Made by a program: the position numbers and the translations under genes
Source of the DNA: an uncultured Porphyromonadaceae bacterium
GTDB lineage: Bacteria; Bacteroidota; Bacteroidia; Bacteroidales; Muribaculaceae
DNA: 10,097 nucleotides
Assembly (NCBI GenBank): GCA_900555165.1
Contig: USKE01000054.1
Location: 1-10,097 of the forward strand
Reading direction: 5' to 3'
Shown here: in pieces, positions 1 through 7,435 of the stretch
Position numbering within the stretch: position 1 is the stretch's first letter
Layout of the letters: every line of letters begins with the position of its first letter
Notes under the pieces: generated by a model
Seen by the model: only the letters and a program-made list of their open reading frames with translations
The model's database searches: none
Told to the model about the DNA's origin: nothing

Positions 1-1352
1 TAGGCTCGGCCGAGAAACTCGTGCATGCGCGGCTCAACACCGCCAACATCCTCAGCATGACCGGCAGCTACACCGAAGCGGTTGAGATTCTCGACGGCAT
101 ACGCTCGGCCGACCTCCCCGACTATCTCGTGCCCTATTTCTATCACGTGAAACGCCTGCTCTACGGCAATCTGGCCGACTATGCCATCAGACCCGACGAC
201 CGTGCCCGTTACCAGGAACTGACCGGGGCCTACCGAGACTCTCTGCTCTCCGTCAACGACCCCGAGGGGTGGGCATACGCCCTGATTGTGGGCGACAGGT
301 TCAACTCGCGCGGTGAATACCGGAAGGGAGCGGATACCATGCAGGGGTACATAAGAGACCACAACCTCTCGGAACATGAGCAGGCCGTATTCGCCTACAC
401 ACTTTCGGAATCGTACCGCCAGCTCAAGGATCGCCGGAACGAGAAACGCTACCTGCTCATATCGGCAATCGGCGACATAAAGTCGGGCGTGCGCGAATAT
501 GTGTCGCTGCGCAAGCTTGCCATGCTGCTCTATTCCGATGGTGACATCGAGCGCGCCCACCGGCTGATGCAGGTGTGCATCGACGACGCCACGTCAAGCA
601 ACTCGCGCCAGCGCATCATCGAAATCAACGAGGTGTTCCCGCTGGTGAACCAGATGTATCTTTCCGAGATACGCAACCAGCAGAAACGTCTGCAGATAGC
701 CTTGTGGGCCATCATAGTGCTGTTCGTATTTCTGGTGGCGGGTGCCGTGTCGCTCTACAAGAACATGCACCGCGCGCGCCGCGCCACCGCCAGCGCCAAC
801 CGCGCCAACGACGAACTGCGCCAGCTCAACGAGAAACTGCACCAGATCAACGAACAGCTCCACGAGGCCAACGCCGCCATCGCCGAACATTCGTCGCTGA
901 AGACCGAATACATAGGCCGCTACATGGACCAGACCCTGCAGAACATCGACGCCCTCTCGGCCTACCGCAAACTGCTCAGAAAACTGCTGGCCACCGGAAA
1001 CATCGAGAAGGTGGGCAAGACACTCGACTCAGACGCCGTGATCGACGACATGCTGCAGTCGTTCTACAACGGTTTCGACCAGACTTTCCTCAAGCTCTTC
1101 CCCACATTCATCGAAGATTTCAACGCCCTGCTCGAACCATCGGGACGCACCGTGCCGCGCTCGCCCGGAACGCTCAACACCGAGCTGCGCATCTACGCCC
1201 TGATCAGGCTCGGCATCACCGACTCCACGAAAATCGCCAAGTTCCTGCGCTATTCGGTGACCACAATCTACAATTACCGCACGAAAGTGCGCAACAAGGC
1301 GCTCGGCAACCGCGACGAACTCGAAAGCCTCGTGGCCAATATCGGCAAATGA
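1..1352 (+). CDS. DUF6377-type membrane-tethered TPR/HTH regulator (5' truncated)
   Basis: Likely a signalling or transcription-regulatory protein of the Bacteroidota DUF6377 type; its ligand and targets are unknown. The frame is open to the left edge, so the GTG at 21 is probably internal and the N-terminus (signal peptide and first repeats) is missing. Numbering from that GTG, residues 1-215 are helical TPR-like repeats. A transmembrane helix follows at about 225-247 (ALWAIIVLFVFLVAG). Next comes a Glu/Gln/Asn-rich coiled coil at about 250-320 (repeated NEKLHQINEQLHEAN pattern). The C-terminal region contains a helix-turn-helix-like stretch (ELRIYALIRLGI ... KIAKFLRYSVTTIYNY) typical of this family. 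This topology suggests a periplasmic sensor part and a cytoplasmic DNA-binding or signalling part. The TGA stop is at 1350-1352. The gene converges on the minus-strand porin gene, so it is not in that operon. Family assignment is from memory of conserved motifs. Confidence 0.78.
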   Translation, partial: GSAEKLVHARLNTANILSMTGSYTEAVEILDGIRSADLPDYLVPYFYHVKRLLYGNLADYAIRPDDRARYQELTGAYRDSLLSVNDPEGWAYALIVGDRFNSRGEYRKGADTMQGYIRDHNLSEHEQAVFAYTLSESYRQLKDRRNEKRYLLISAIGDIKSGVREYVSLRKLAMLLYSDGDIERAHRLMQVCIDDATSSNSRQRIIEINEVFPLVNQMYLSEIRNQQKRLQIALWAIIVLFVFLVAGAVSLYKNMHRARRATASANRANDELRQLNEKLHQINEQLHEANAAIAEHSSLKTEYIGRYMDQTLQNIDALSAYRKLLRKLLATGNIEKVGKTLDSDAVIDDMLQSFYNGFDQTFLKLFPTFIEDFNALLEPSGRTVPRSPGTLNTELRIYALIRLGITDSTKIAKFLRYSVTTIYNYRTKVRNKALGNRDELESLVANIGK

Positions 1353-1369
1353 AACGACGGGCATCCGCC

Positions 1370-1388
1370 CCGCGTGGCGCACACGCGG
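1370..1388 (+). terminator. terminator-like hairpin after the DUF6377 gene
   Basis: A perfect 7-bp stem, CCGCGTG (1370-1376) with CACGCGG (1382-1388), closes a 5-nt loop and starts 18 nt after the TGA stop of the upstream gene. No T-run follows, so it is either a weak terminator or an mRNA 3'-end stabilising hairpin. The position is suggestive; the function is inferred. Confidence 0.35.
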
Positions 1389-1420
1389 CCGGATAACCGT
1401 CAGCAATCGTAGGAGGGTTA

Positions 1421-1583
1421 AGAGATTGTCTAAAATTTATATTACTTTGCTTTTGAGAGTCTTGTCAGCGCCTTTTAGCTCGCTCTTCGGTCACGTAGCT
1501 ACGGCTACGCTCCCTCATCGCAAGCAAAAATCCATCTGACAATCCATCTCAAAATCTGCATCATATAAATTTAGGCAATCTCT
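1421..1583. repeat. MITE-like 163-bp imperfect palindrome
   Basis: The left end (1421-1440) begins AGAGATTGTCTAAA and the right end (1563-1583) reads inverted as AGAGATTGCCTAAA, with matching ATTTATAT tracts just inside. The inverted arms continue inward with shared blocks TTTTGAGA and TTGTCAG. They close on a perfect central hairpin, CGTAGC (1494-1499), loop TACG (1500-1503), GCTACG (1504-1509). The centre of the ends (1502) and of the hairpin (1501.5) coincide, so the whole element is one imperfect palindrome. It holds no ORF and lies between convergent genes. It could be a non-autonomous transposable element, a REP-like repeat, or a structured RNA or bidirectional terminator. I see no clean target-site duplication, and its copy number cannot be judged from one window. 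Confidence 0.6.
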
Positions 1584-1589
1584 ACATGC

Positions 1590-2894
1590 TCAGAACGTGA
1601 CCTGAAGCATTGTCTGTATGCGGTTGTCGTGGCGCGCCACGCCGTCCATGTCGACACGGCGCCCATAGATGTATTCCAGACCGGTTGAGATCTGCGGGGT
1701 GATGTTCCATATCACGTTTGCAAGCGCATACTGCGCATAACGGTATTGTTCGCCCCACGGCGTGCTGCCGCCGGGGTACCTCCCGGCGTAATTGCGCAGA
1801 TGGCTGTATGTGGCGGTCGCATAGACCTTTGGTGAGATATTGTACTGCAGGCCAAGGTATCCGCCCCAGGCCTTCACGCTTTCAAGACGGCCGTCGCCCG
1901 AGGGCACCATGTCGAGCCCACCCTCATACAGATCCTGGAAATAGCTTGTTATCCCCTTGCCGTATGCGGCCTGGTAGTAAGCCGTGAGCCACGGGCACAC
2001 CGCCGCGCTGCCGCTCACCTTCACACCCCAGCCCACACAGTCGCGGTTCCGGTCGGCGATTACGTCGCGGTAAAGCATATTGCGCACTATACCTGACAGA
2101 CGTATCCAGCTTTTGCCTTTTCCCCACGAATACTGCACGTAGGCAGGCACATCCGGCACACGCTGGCTCACGAGATAGGTGTCATCGCCAGTCGTGGCCG
2201 ATGCCATCGGGAGCTCGGCGCCAATCCCGATGCTCCAGTGCGGTCCGAAACTGTGGCGGTAATCCACCACACCGTTCGGAATTGCCGTAAGCGCGTTAGG
2301 GCCTTCATTGTCGATGCTGGGCGGCGCAGCCGCCATGTCAGAGAAAAGACTGAAATCATAACCCACGGTAAAACCGAAATACTTGACGTATGCGTAATAA
2401 AGATTAAAGCCGTAATTATTTCCGTTGCCGGTGAGATTGAAATTGAAATAGACGCCTATCTGGTTCGACGTGCCCGGAAGGGCCACCATATTCACGAACA
2501 GACCGCTTGTGGCTGCCGAGAACTGCAACAGTCCGCCGTCGCCCTTGCGTGTCTGCATGGGGATGGACGACGTGGTGAAATTATAGGCATTGTCAATCGG
2601 GTCACCCCAGTCATACGAGACTGTGGTCTTGGCAGTACCGCCGATGCCGAGATAGAATTTATCGTCATTCCCTTTAATGGCGAACCGCGGCGCGCCCGGA
2701 ATATGATAGGCCTTCGGGGCATTCTCAAGGAATATGTCGTAGACATTGATTCTTGCAGAGTCACTGCCGGCAGCCGAGGGGTTCAGGATGGTCACCTCAT
2801 ATTCAGGCATGGCGTCAGGATGATTCTGGCAAACCCCTTGCAACGCGGCCGGCAAAGCCAGCACTGCCAACAGGGTATGGATTGTGTGATTCAT
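1590..2894 (-). CDS. DcaP-like outer-membrane porin
   Basis: Predicted outer-membrane beta-barrel of 434 residues, probably a diffusion channel for small, perhaps anionic, solutes. The ATG at 2894 is chosen because it is followed directly by a signal peptide (MNHTIHTLLAVLALPAALQG); the frame runs 32 codons further upstream but that part is poor and overlaps the preceding gene. Residues 78-430 alternate aromatic and polar strands, and the protein ends in Phe (LQVTF), the usual barrel C-terminal signal. DcaP-type hallmarks are TSSIPM (about 108-113) and SDMAAAPPSIDNEGPN (about 185-200), resembling the DcaP segment with Asp, Pro and an EGPN turn. Acinetobacter DcaP passes dicarboxylates; the substrate here is not known. 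It is the last gene of the minus-strand cluster, 46 bp after the MFS gene, and could let the substrate of the upstream decarboxylase/antiporter pair cross the outer membrane. Confidence 0.72.
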   Translation of the reverse strand: MNHTIHTLLAVLALPAALQGVCQNHPDAMPEYEVTILNPSAAGSDSARINVYDIFLENAPKAYHIPGAPRFAIKGNDDKFYLGIGGTAKTTVSYDWGDPIDNAYNFTTSSIPMQTRKGDGGLLQFSAATSGLFVNMVALPGTSNQIGVYFNFNLTGNGNNYGFNLYYAYVKYFGFTVGYDFSLFSDMAAAPPSIDNEGPNALTAIPNGVVDYRHSFGPHWSIGIGAELPMASATTGDDTYLVSQRVPDVPAYVQYSWGKGKSWIRLSGIVRNMLYRDVIADRNRDCVGWGVKVSGSAAVCPWLTAYYQAAYGKGITSYFQDLYEGGLDMVPSGDGRLESVKAWGGYLGLQYNISPKVYATATYSHLRNYAGRYPGGSTPWGEQYRYAQYALANVIWNITPQISTGLEYIYGRRVDMDGVARHDNRIQTMLQVTF

Positions 2895-2940
2895 AATCTG
2901 GCTGATTCTTTTAGAGGACTGTTTGAAATTCAACACTCTT

Positions 2941-4269
2941 TTAATAGTAGGAACGGTCGATGCGGAACACGAATGACTTGCGGAACACAAACACTATAAT
3001 GGTGAAAATGACCAGAAGCACCGCATTAAGTATGAACGGGAAAGTGTTGGTGAGGTGCCGGGGATCGAAAAGATCGCGCAGTCCGTCGACAACAAACGGC
3101 GTGGCGCTGATAGACACATAGTTTGCCGCCAGCACTATTGCCAGCGCCAGAGTGGCTTTGCCCGGCACGGTGACAATCTGGGTGGCCTTGTCGTAGATCA
3201 GCGGCTGGAAGACTCCGAACCCCAGACCGACCAGCGCAGAACCGATGCACATTACCGCGAAGTCATGGCCGATGACCATAAGCAGGATTCCCCCGGCCAT
3301 CACCAGCGACGACAGAATGAGGGTGGCCTGGCGGCACAGCCGCACGATATATGGCAGAATGAACCCCGGGAGGAACACGGCAAGGAAGAATATGGCCGTC
3401 ACAGTGCCCACGTCAGAGCTACTCATCCCCTCGCTCTGCATCAGGAACGGCGTGTAGTAGCTCACTATCACCGAGGCATAGCACACGAAGAAATAGACGG
3501 CAATCAGCGCCCATACCCTCGGCATGATGAACCCGCCGGAAATTTTTGCAGGGTTCGCCGGTTTGACAGGAGCATGCGCATGGATTGCAGCAGCCGGCAC
3601 GCCTGCCACTGGCGCCTTCGCCACAGTCTTGGAATCAGCCGCCATGTCGTCAGGAGCGGTGGTGGCAGGGGTTGTGGCGGGATAGAGGTCGGCTTTCGGA
3701 ATACCGCGCAGGAATACCGAAAGAGCCAGTGGAATGGCCGGTATGAGATATACGGCGAAAGGCAGACGCCAGTTGGCATGGCCGAGCCATCCGACCACAA
3801 ACGTGGCGCCCACAAGGGCAAGATTGGATATACCCGACTTTATGCCGAGCTGCCGCATGCGGTATTTGCCGGTGAACGTATCGGCCAGCAGACCGGCGGC
3901 AAGGGGTATCAACAGCCCGCAGCCGATGCCGAGCAGACAGCTGATCACGATCAGGTCGACCATATTCCTGGCGAAGAAGTAGAGGATGCCGCTCGCCAGA
4001 TAGATGGCGAGGGCAACCACTACTATCCTTATCTTGCTTTTTGACAGCGACAACCTTCCGGACAGCAGTACAAACGGTATTATGCACAGATTGGGCAGCA
4101 CCGTAAGCAACTGTATCTCAAGCTCGGGCGTATGCGGGAATATTTTGTCAAGATTGCCCAGCATGGGGGTAATCGCCAGCCCGGGAAGATTGACAGTCAG
4201 AGAAATCGACCATATTGCCAGCAATGTCAGCAATGAGATCGTGCCTTTTCCAGTAGGTACTCGCAACAT
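2941..4269 (-). CDS. MFS transporter
   Basis: Inner-membrane major facilitator of 442 residues with about 12 hydrophobic helices in two halves. A degenerate motif A (SGRLSLSKSKIR, about 70-81) follows the second helix. The long cytoplasmic loop between the halves (about 191-247) is unusually rich in Ala, Pro and Thr and looks disordered. I prefer the ATG at 4269, 28 bp after the APC stop. The alternative GTG at 4317 would overlap the APC gene by 20 bp and add a charged 16-residue N-terminus before the KGT-starting first helix typical of such proteins. Transported solute unknown; drug, amine and organic-acid carriers are all possible. Its position between a GadC-like antiporter and a porin suggests export or uptake of the same compounds. 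TAA stop at 2941-2943. Confidence 0.8.
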   Translation of the reverse strand: MLRVPTGKGTISLLTLLAIWSISLTVNLPGLAITPMLGNLDKIFPHTPELEIQLLTVLPNLCIIPFVLLSGRLSLSKSKIRIVVVALAIYLASGILYFFARNMVDLIVISCLLGIGCGLLIPLAAGLLADTFTGKYRMRQLGIKSGISNLALVGATFVVGWLGHANWRLPFAVYLIPAIPLALSVFLRGIPKADLYPATTPATTAPDDMAADSKTVAKAPVAGVPAAAIHAHAPVKPANPAKISGGFIMPRVWALIAVYFFVCYASVIVSYYTPFLMQSEGMSSSDVGTVTAIFFLAVFLPGFILPYIVRLCRQATLILSSLVMAGGILLMVIGHDFAVMCIGSALVGLGFGVFQPLIYDKATQIVTVPGKATLALAIVLAANYVSISATPFVVDGLRDLFDPRHLTNTFPFILNAVLLVIFTIIVFVFRKSFVFRIDRSYY

Positions 4270-4297
4270 ACGGCATGAAATTCTATCGCGGTCTAAC

Positions 4298-5875
4298 TCA
4301 AACAGATTGATTCTCACGCTCTATGGCAGCCTGCACCTCAGCGTCGGTGGGCTGATAGCCGGCCGGCCATTTTGACACATCGCCCGGCTTACGCCCTTCT
4401 ATCTGCCAGTCGAAAGGATAGAAGTCAGTACCGGCATCGCGCCATGATTTCTTACGTTTTGCATAGACTATCAGGGGCAAAGCGATGAACAGAGCCACGC
4501 CCAGCACAAGAATTCCAACATATACCAGCGGACTGCCTGTCTTTATCTGCGATGGCGGAACGAAACTGAGCACACCGGCAACGATAGCGCCGAGGATACC
4601 GACACCGGCCACAATCCACATGCCCGCACGGCCGCCGGGCACCTTGAAACCGCGGACCTTGTTGGGGGCGGTATGGCGCAGACGGATGAACGCCACGTAG
4701 ATTATCACCACCATAATCAGGTAGATGATGGTGGTCATCTGGCTCAATATCTGATATGCAGACTCAACCGACGGCAGAAGCACGAGTACGAGAGACAGGA
4801 GCGACACTATCGCAGCCTGAATGTAAAGAATACTCGTCTGCACCCCGTTCTTGTTGGTGCGCTGCAGAGACTTCGGGAGGTATCCCGCTCTGCCCACGGC
4901 GAGCAGACCGGTCGACGGGCCTGCGATAACGGCACTGAGCTGTCCGAGTACACCGAATGTAATCAGTACTGCCATCACGTTGCCGAGCCAGGGCACACCG
5001 ATTGCCGCCCAGAGGTCATTATATGCCACAAGGAGGCTCTGCAGGAGGTTGATCTTGCTTTCGGGAATCACCACACCGATAGCCAGAGTGCCCGCCACGA
5101 ATATTGCGAGAATGATAAGCACGGCCACCAGCACCGATTTCGGGAAATCGCGCGAGGGATTTTTCATGCCGGGCACATGCACGGCCTGAATCTCCATGCC
5201 GGCGTAGAACAGGAATATGCTCGCGGCAAGCACTATTGTACTGAAATGCTCGAAATCAGGCCAGAAAGGCTTGTCAAGCGGCAGATATATGGTCTTGCCC
5301 ATCAGCACATAGACCACGCCCATCACGATAAGCACGGCCGCGGGGATTATGGTGCCGCAAAGACCGCCGGCGGTGCTGAGCTTGTTGGCATACTTCATAC
5401 CGCGGAAAGTATTGAACGTGCACACCCAGTAGACCCCCAGCACTATTACGAGGGTATAGATGCGGTTGGCGGCCAGCCGGGCATCGAAAGCCTCGGGCCA
5501 GAAAACATATGCCAGCGACACGGCGGCGAACATAAGCACGGCCGGGAACCAGATGACCACCATCTGCCAGTCAAGATACATGCTCAGCCACCCGGTGCGT
5601 GTGCCGAAAGCCTCTGACACCCAGCGGAACACACCGCCCGAACGCGTATAGGTCGACGCCAGCTCGGCGCAGACAAGCGCATAAGGCACAAGAAAGACCA
5701 CTGCGGCAAATACATAGTAGAAAATCGATGTAAGGCCGAACTCAGCCTGCGAGGCCAGACCACGCATGCTCACAATAGTCGTGACAATCATGATGGCCAT
5801 GGCCATCATGGTCAGTTGCTTTCCGCCCGACGGATGCGTCTGCGGAGTGCTCTCCTTTATTGTCTTATCAGCCAT
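4298..5875 (-). CDS. GadC-like APC amino acid/amine antiporter
   Basis: Inner-membrane amino acid-polyamine-organocation carrier of 525 residues with about 12 helices. Segments align by eye with E. coli GadC (glutamate/GABA antiporter): GGVFRWVSEAFG (80-91), KNPSRDFPKSVL (238-249, GadC NPGRDYP), VIPESKINL (269-277), AGPSTGLL (318-325), TNKNGVQTS (340-348) and FKVPGG plus SFVPPSQI (410-444). It therefore most likely exchanges an external amino acid for its decarboxylated product. A charged and aromatic C-terminal tail of about 53 residues (473-525) follows the last helix; in E. coli GadC the C-terminal segment is a pH-dependent plug, so a similar gate is conceivable. The gene follows a PSD-family decarboxylase (105 bp gap with a strong palindrome) and precedes the MFS gene. 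Glutamate/GABA itself is not assured, since no PLP glutamate decarboxylase is in the window. Confidence 0.85.
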   Translation of the reverse strand: MADKTIKESTPQTHPSGGKQLTMMAMAIMIVTTIVSMRGLASQAEFGLTSIFYYVFAAVVFLVPYALVCAELASTYTRSGGVFRWVSEAFGTRTGWLSMYLDWQMVVIWFPAVLMFAAVSLAYVFWPEAFDARLAANRIYTLVIVLGVYWVCTFNTFRGMKYANKLSTAGGLCGTIIPAAVLIVMGVVYVLMGKTIYLPLDKPFWPDFEHFSTIVLAASIFLFYAGMEIQAVHVPGMKNPSRDFPKSVLVAVLIILAIFVAGTLAIGVVIPESKINLLQSLLVAYNDLWAAIGVPWLGNVMAVLITFGVLGQLSAVIAGPSTGLLAVGRAGYLPKSLQRTNKNGVQTSILYIQAAIVSLLSLVLVLLPSVESAYQILSQMTTIIYLIMVVIIYVAFIRLRHTAPNKVRGFKVPGGRAGMWIVAGVGILGAIVAGVLSFVPPSQIKTGSPLVYVGILVLGVALFIALPLIVYAKRKKSWRDAGTDFYPFDWQIEGRKPGDVSKWPAGYQPTDAEVQAAIERENQSV

Positions 5876-5902
5876 AGCTGTAAATTAATAGGTGAAACGA
5901 TA

Positions 5903-5936
5903 GGGACCGGTGCCGGAAATTTCCGGCACCGGTCCC
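5903..5936. promoter_or_regulatory. perfect 34-bp palindrome between decarboxylase and antiporter genes
   Basis: Arms GGGACCGGTGCCGGAAA (5903-5919) and TTTCCGGCACCGGTCCC (5920-5936) are exact reverse complements with no spacer. As RNA this gives a stem of about 14-15 bp, GC-rich, with an AAATTT apex. In the minus-strand transcript it lies 44 nt after the decarboxylase stop and 27 nt before the antiporter ATG. The sequence after it (TATCGTTTCACC) lacks a real T-run, so complete intrinsic termination is doubtful. It may be an attenuator, a processing or stabilising hairpin that sets the ratio of enzyme to transporter, or a dimeric protein operator. Confidence 0.6.
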
Positions 5937-5980
5937 GGTTAGTCATATTCGGTACCGCCGTCAACAGGCGGACGGATCAT

Positions 5981-7138
5981 TTATCTTGCAGGGTAAATGA
6001 CGGGATATGCCTCGGCGATCTTGGTGCCGTATTTGTAGTGAACACCGGGACGGGCGGTGAAGTCTACGTTGCAGGCAGCCTCGAAGACCATGACGATATC
6101 TGAACCGCCGAACTGGAAATAGCTGATCTCCTCGCCCTTGCGGAGCACACGACCGGCTTCTGCCGTCATCACGACCGATGAAACCTGACCCATGCCCATG
6201 GGGAGCACGGCCACCAGACCGATAGGGCTGTCGATAACCACCAGACCACGGTTCTGCATGAACTCGTATCCCGGGGTATCAGGAGCATCGAAAGTGTTCA
6301 CCCTCTTTGTGGCAAGACGGTTACGTCCGGTTGCGGGATCAGGAACGGCGGTCACTTCAAGATATACGTCGCCCATGATGTCACGCGACTCAAGGACACG
6401 GCCACCTACAGGGGCATGCTGACGGTGATAGTCGGCCGGGCCGAGGAACGAGTGCATCCATTTGCCTCCTGCGAAACGGTCTTTGTAGGGACTCCCTTCC
6501 AGAAGCTCGGAAATCTTCCAGTGGATACCTTTGATCTCGATGGTGTCGTCACCACGCACCTCCCATGAACCGTCGAAAGTGGCATCGGCAGGCGAGGTGA
6601 TGATGCGGCTGTCTTCAACAGCGGCAACAGGACGGCAACCCGGTTTTGCGTGACGTGCGAAGAACTGGTTATAAGACTTCCAGCTGCCACGCGGCTCGAG
6701 ATACTCGGCCATATTGAACTCGGGCGAGTCATAGAACGACTTGATCGATTCTGCATTGATTGACTCGGGGGTGTCAAGGAATTTGCCAAGCTCCTGCACA
6801 TAGGCTTTCATCCAGGCCGACAGCGGGGTAAGAGCCGGCTGCACATCGCGCGGCTCGACAGCGTTCTGCAGCTCCTTGACAGGAGACTGGTCGAGGATGA
6901 AGTAGAACTTGCAGATGTGGTTGAACATGGCACGGCCGAAGTTGTTCTCGACAGGAATCCATGTCAGGTTGGCGTCAAGCCAGTTGAAGTAGTCGTCAAG
7001 CGAATTGATGTCATCCATTTCTTTGACATCGAGAGCTTTTGCAGCCTCGAAAGCTTTCTGGAACTTGTCCTGCCAACCATTTTTTGCAATCATGTCGAGG
7101 AGTTCCTGCACGATTGGCTGATGTTTAGATGTAGCCAT
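5981..7138 (-). CDS. phosphatidylserine decarboxylase-family pyruvoyl enzyme, PsiD-like architecture
   Basis: Predicted pyruvoyl-dependent decarboxylase of 385 residues. The PSD core occupies about 168-382: SPAD (182-185, the Asp of the self-cleavage triad), DYHRQHAP (236-243, His238/His241, matching the YHRxH motif of E. coli Psd) and FQFGGS (341-346), where Ser346 is the expected site of autoproteolysis and pyruvoyl formation. About 165 N-terminal residues precede the core, including SWKSYNQFFARHAKPGCRP (152-170). This resembles the extension of fungal PsiD-type (tryptophan decarboxylase) and related PSD proteins, whereas housekeeping Bacteroidales PSDs are near 230 residues. No signal peptide or membrane helix is seen, so it is likely cytosolic. 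Next to a GadC-like antiporter, a free amino acid is a more likely substrate than a phospholipid, but this is inference. The ATG at 7138 has an A-rich upstream context; TAA stop at 5981. Confidence 0.82.
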   Translation of the reverse strand: MATSKHQPIVQELLDMIAKNGWQDKFQKAFEAAKALDVKEMDDINSLDDYFNWLDANLTWIPVENNFGRAMFNHICKFYFILDQSPVKELQNAVEPRDVQPALTPLSAWMKAYVQELGKFLDTPESINAESIKSFYDSPEFNMAEYLEPRGSWKSYNQFFARHAKPGCRPVAAVEDSRIITSPADATFDGSWEVRGDDTIEIKGIHWKISELLEGSPYKDRFAGGKWMHSFLGPADYHRQHAPVGGRVLESRDIMGDVYLEVTAVPDPATGRNRLATKRVNTFDAPDTPGYEFMQNRGLVVIDSPIGLVAVLPMGMGQVSSVVMTAEAGRVLRKGEEISYFQFGGSDIVMVFEAACNVDFTARPGVHYKYGTKIAEAYPVIYPAR

Positions 7139-7357
7139 TGCTTATTCTTTATTGAGTTTTAGTTGTTTCTGCGGGGTGATTCCCCTGCGTTTTAAAAGAA
7201 AACACCGTCTGAAAAGCTATTGTTTCAAGCCCTGCAGCTTTTAACTTTCGTTAATTACGGAAAGGCTATAATATTAGAATTAGATTACGGCGGCGGTGCT
7301 CGCCGTCGCCGGTAAACCCCGCTTGGCGAAAATTGCACTGTCAGTAGAACTTCAGGG

Positions 7358-7375
7358 CATAAAAACCACTACTTT
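7358..7375 (+). repeat. 18-bp direct repeat, copy 1
   Basis: CATAAAAACCACTACTTT, identical to the copy at 7436-7453. In this copy the sequence continues ATTTGC, so it lacks the intact TAnnTTTG box seen in copy 2. It may be a duplicated regulator-binding site or a decayed promoter. Confidence 0.6.
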
Positions 7376-7418
7376 ATTTGCTATACGCGAATTTATCTAC
7401 ATTAATGATATTCAAATA

Positions 7419-7434
7419 GTTGTAAAAATACAAC
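7419..7434. promoter_or_regulatory. dyad GTTGTA-N4-TACAAC, possible operator
   Basis: A perfect 6-bp inverted repeat, GTTGTA (7419-7424) and TACAAC (7429-7434), spaced by AAAA. It ends 13 bp upstream of the TACTTTTG promoter box, a plausible place for a regulator. The statistical weight of a 6-bp dyad in AT-rich DNA is low. Confidence 0.3.
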
Positions 7435-7435
7435 C

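Noticed and set aside
575..1396. Long plus-strand open frame overlapping the DUF6377 gene
   Set aside because: Its product is Arg/His/Gln-rich with no family resemblance; it is the shadow of the real gene in another frame, as are similar frames over the transporters.
2895..2990. Longer start of the porin gene at 2990
   Set aside because: The extra 32 residues are Ser/Cys/Lys-rich, overlap the MFS coding end and would bury the clear signal peptide that begins at the ATG at 2894.
5789..5810. Perfect 22-bp palindrome CATGATGGCC-AT-GGCCATCATG inside the antiporter gene
   Set aside because: It is explained by consecutive Met, Ala and Ile codons (ATG, GCC, ATC) of the first membrane helix; no independent sign of regulation.
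7212..7219. Minus-strand TAGCTTTT as a promoter for the decarboxylase operon
   Set aside because: It misses the final G of TAnnTTTG and has no TTTG at the -33 distance; too weak to annotate.
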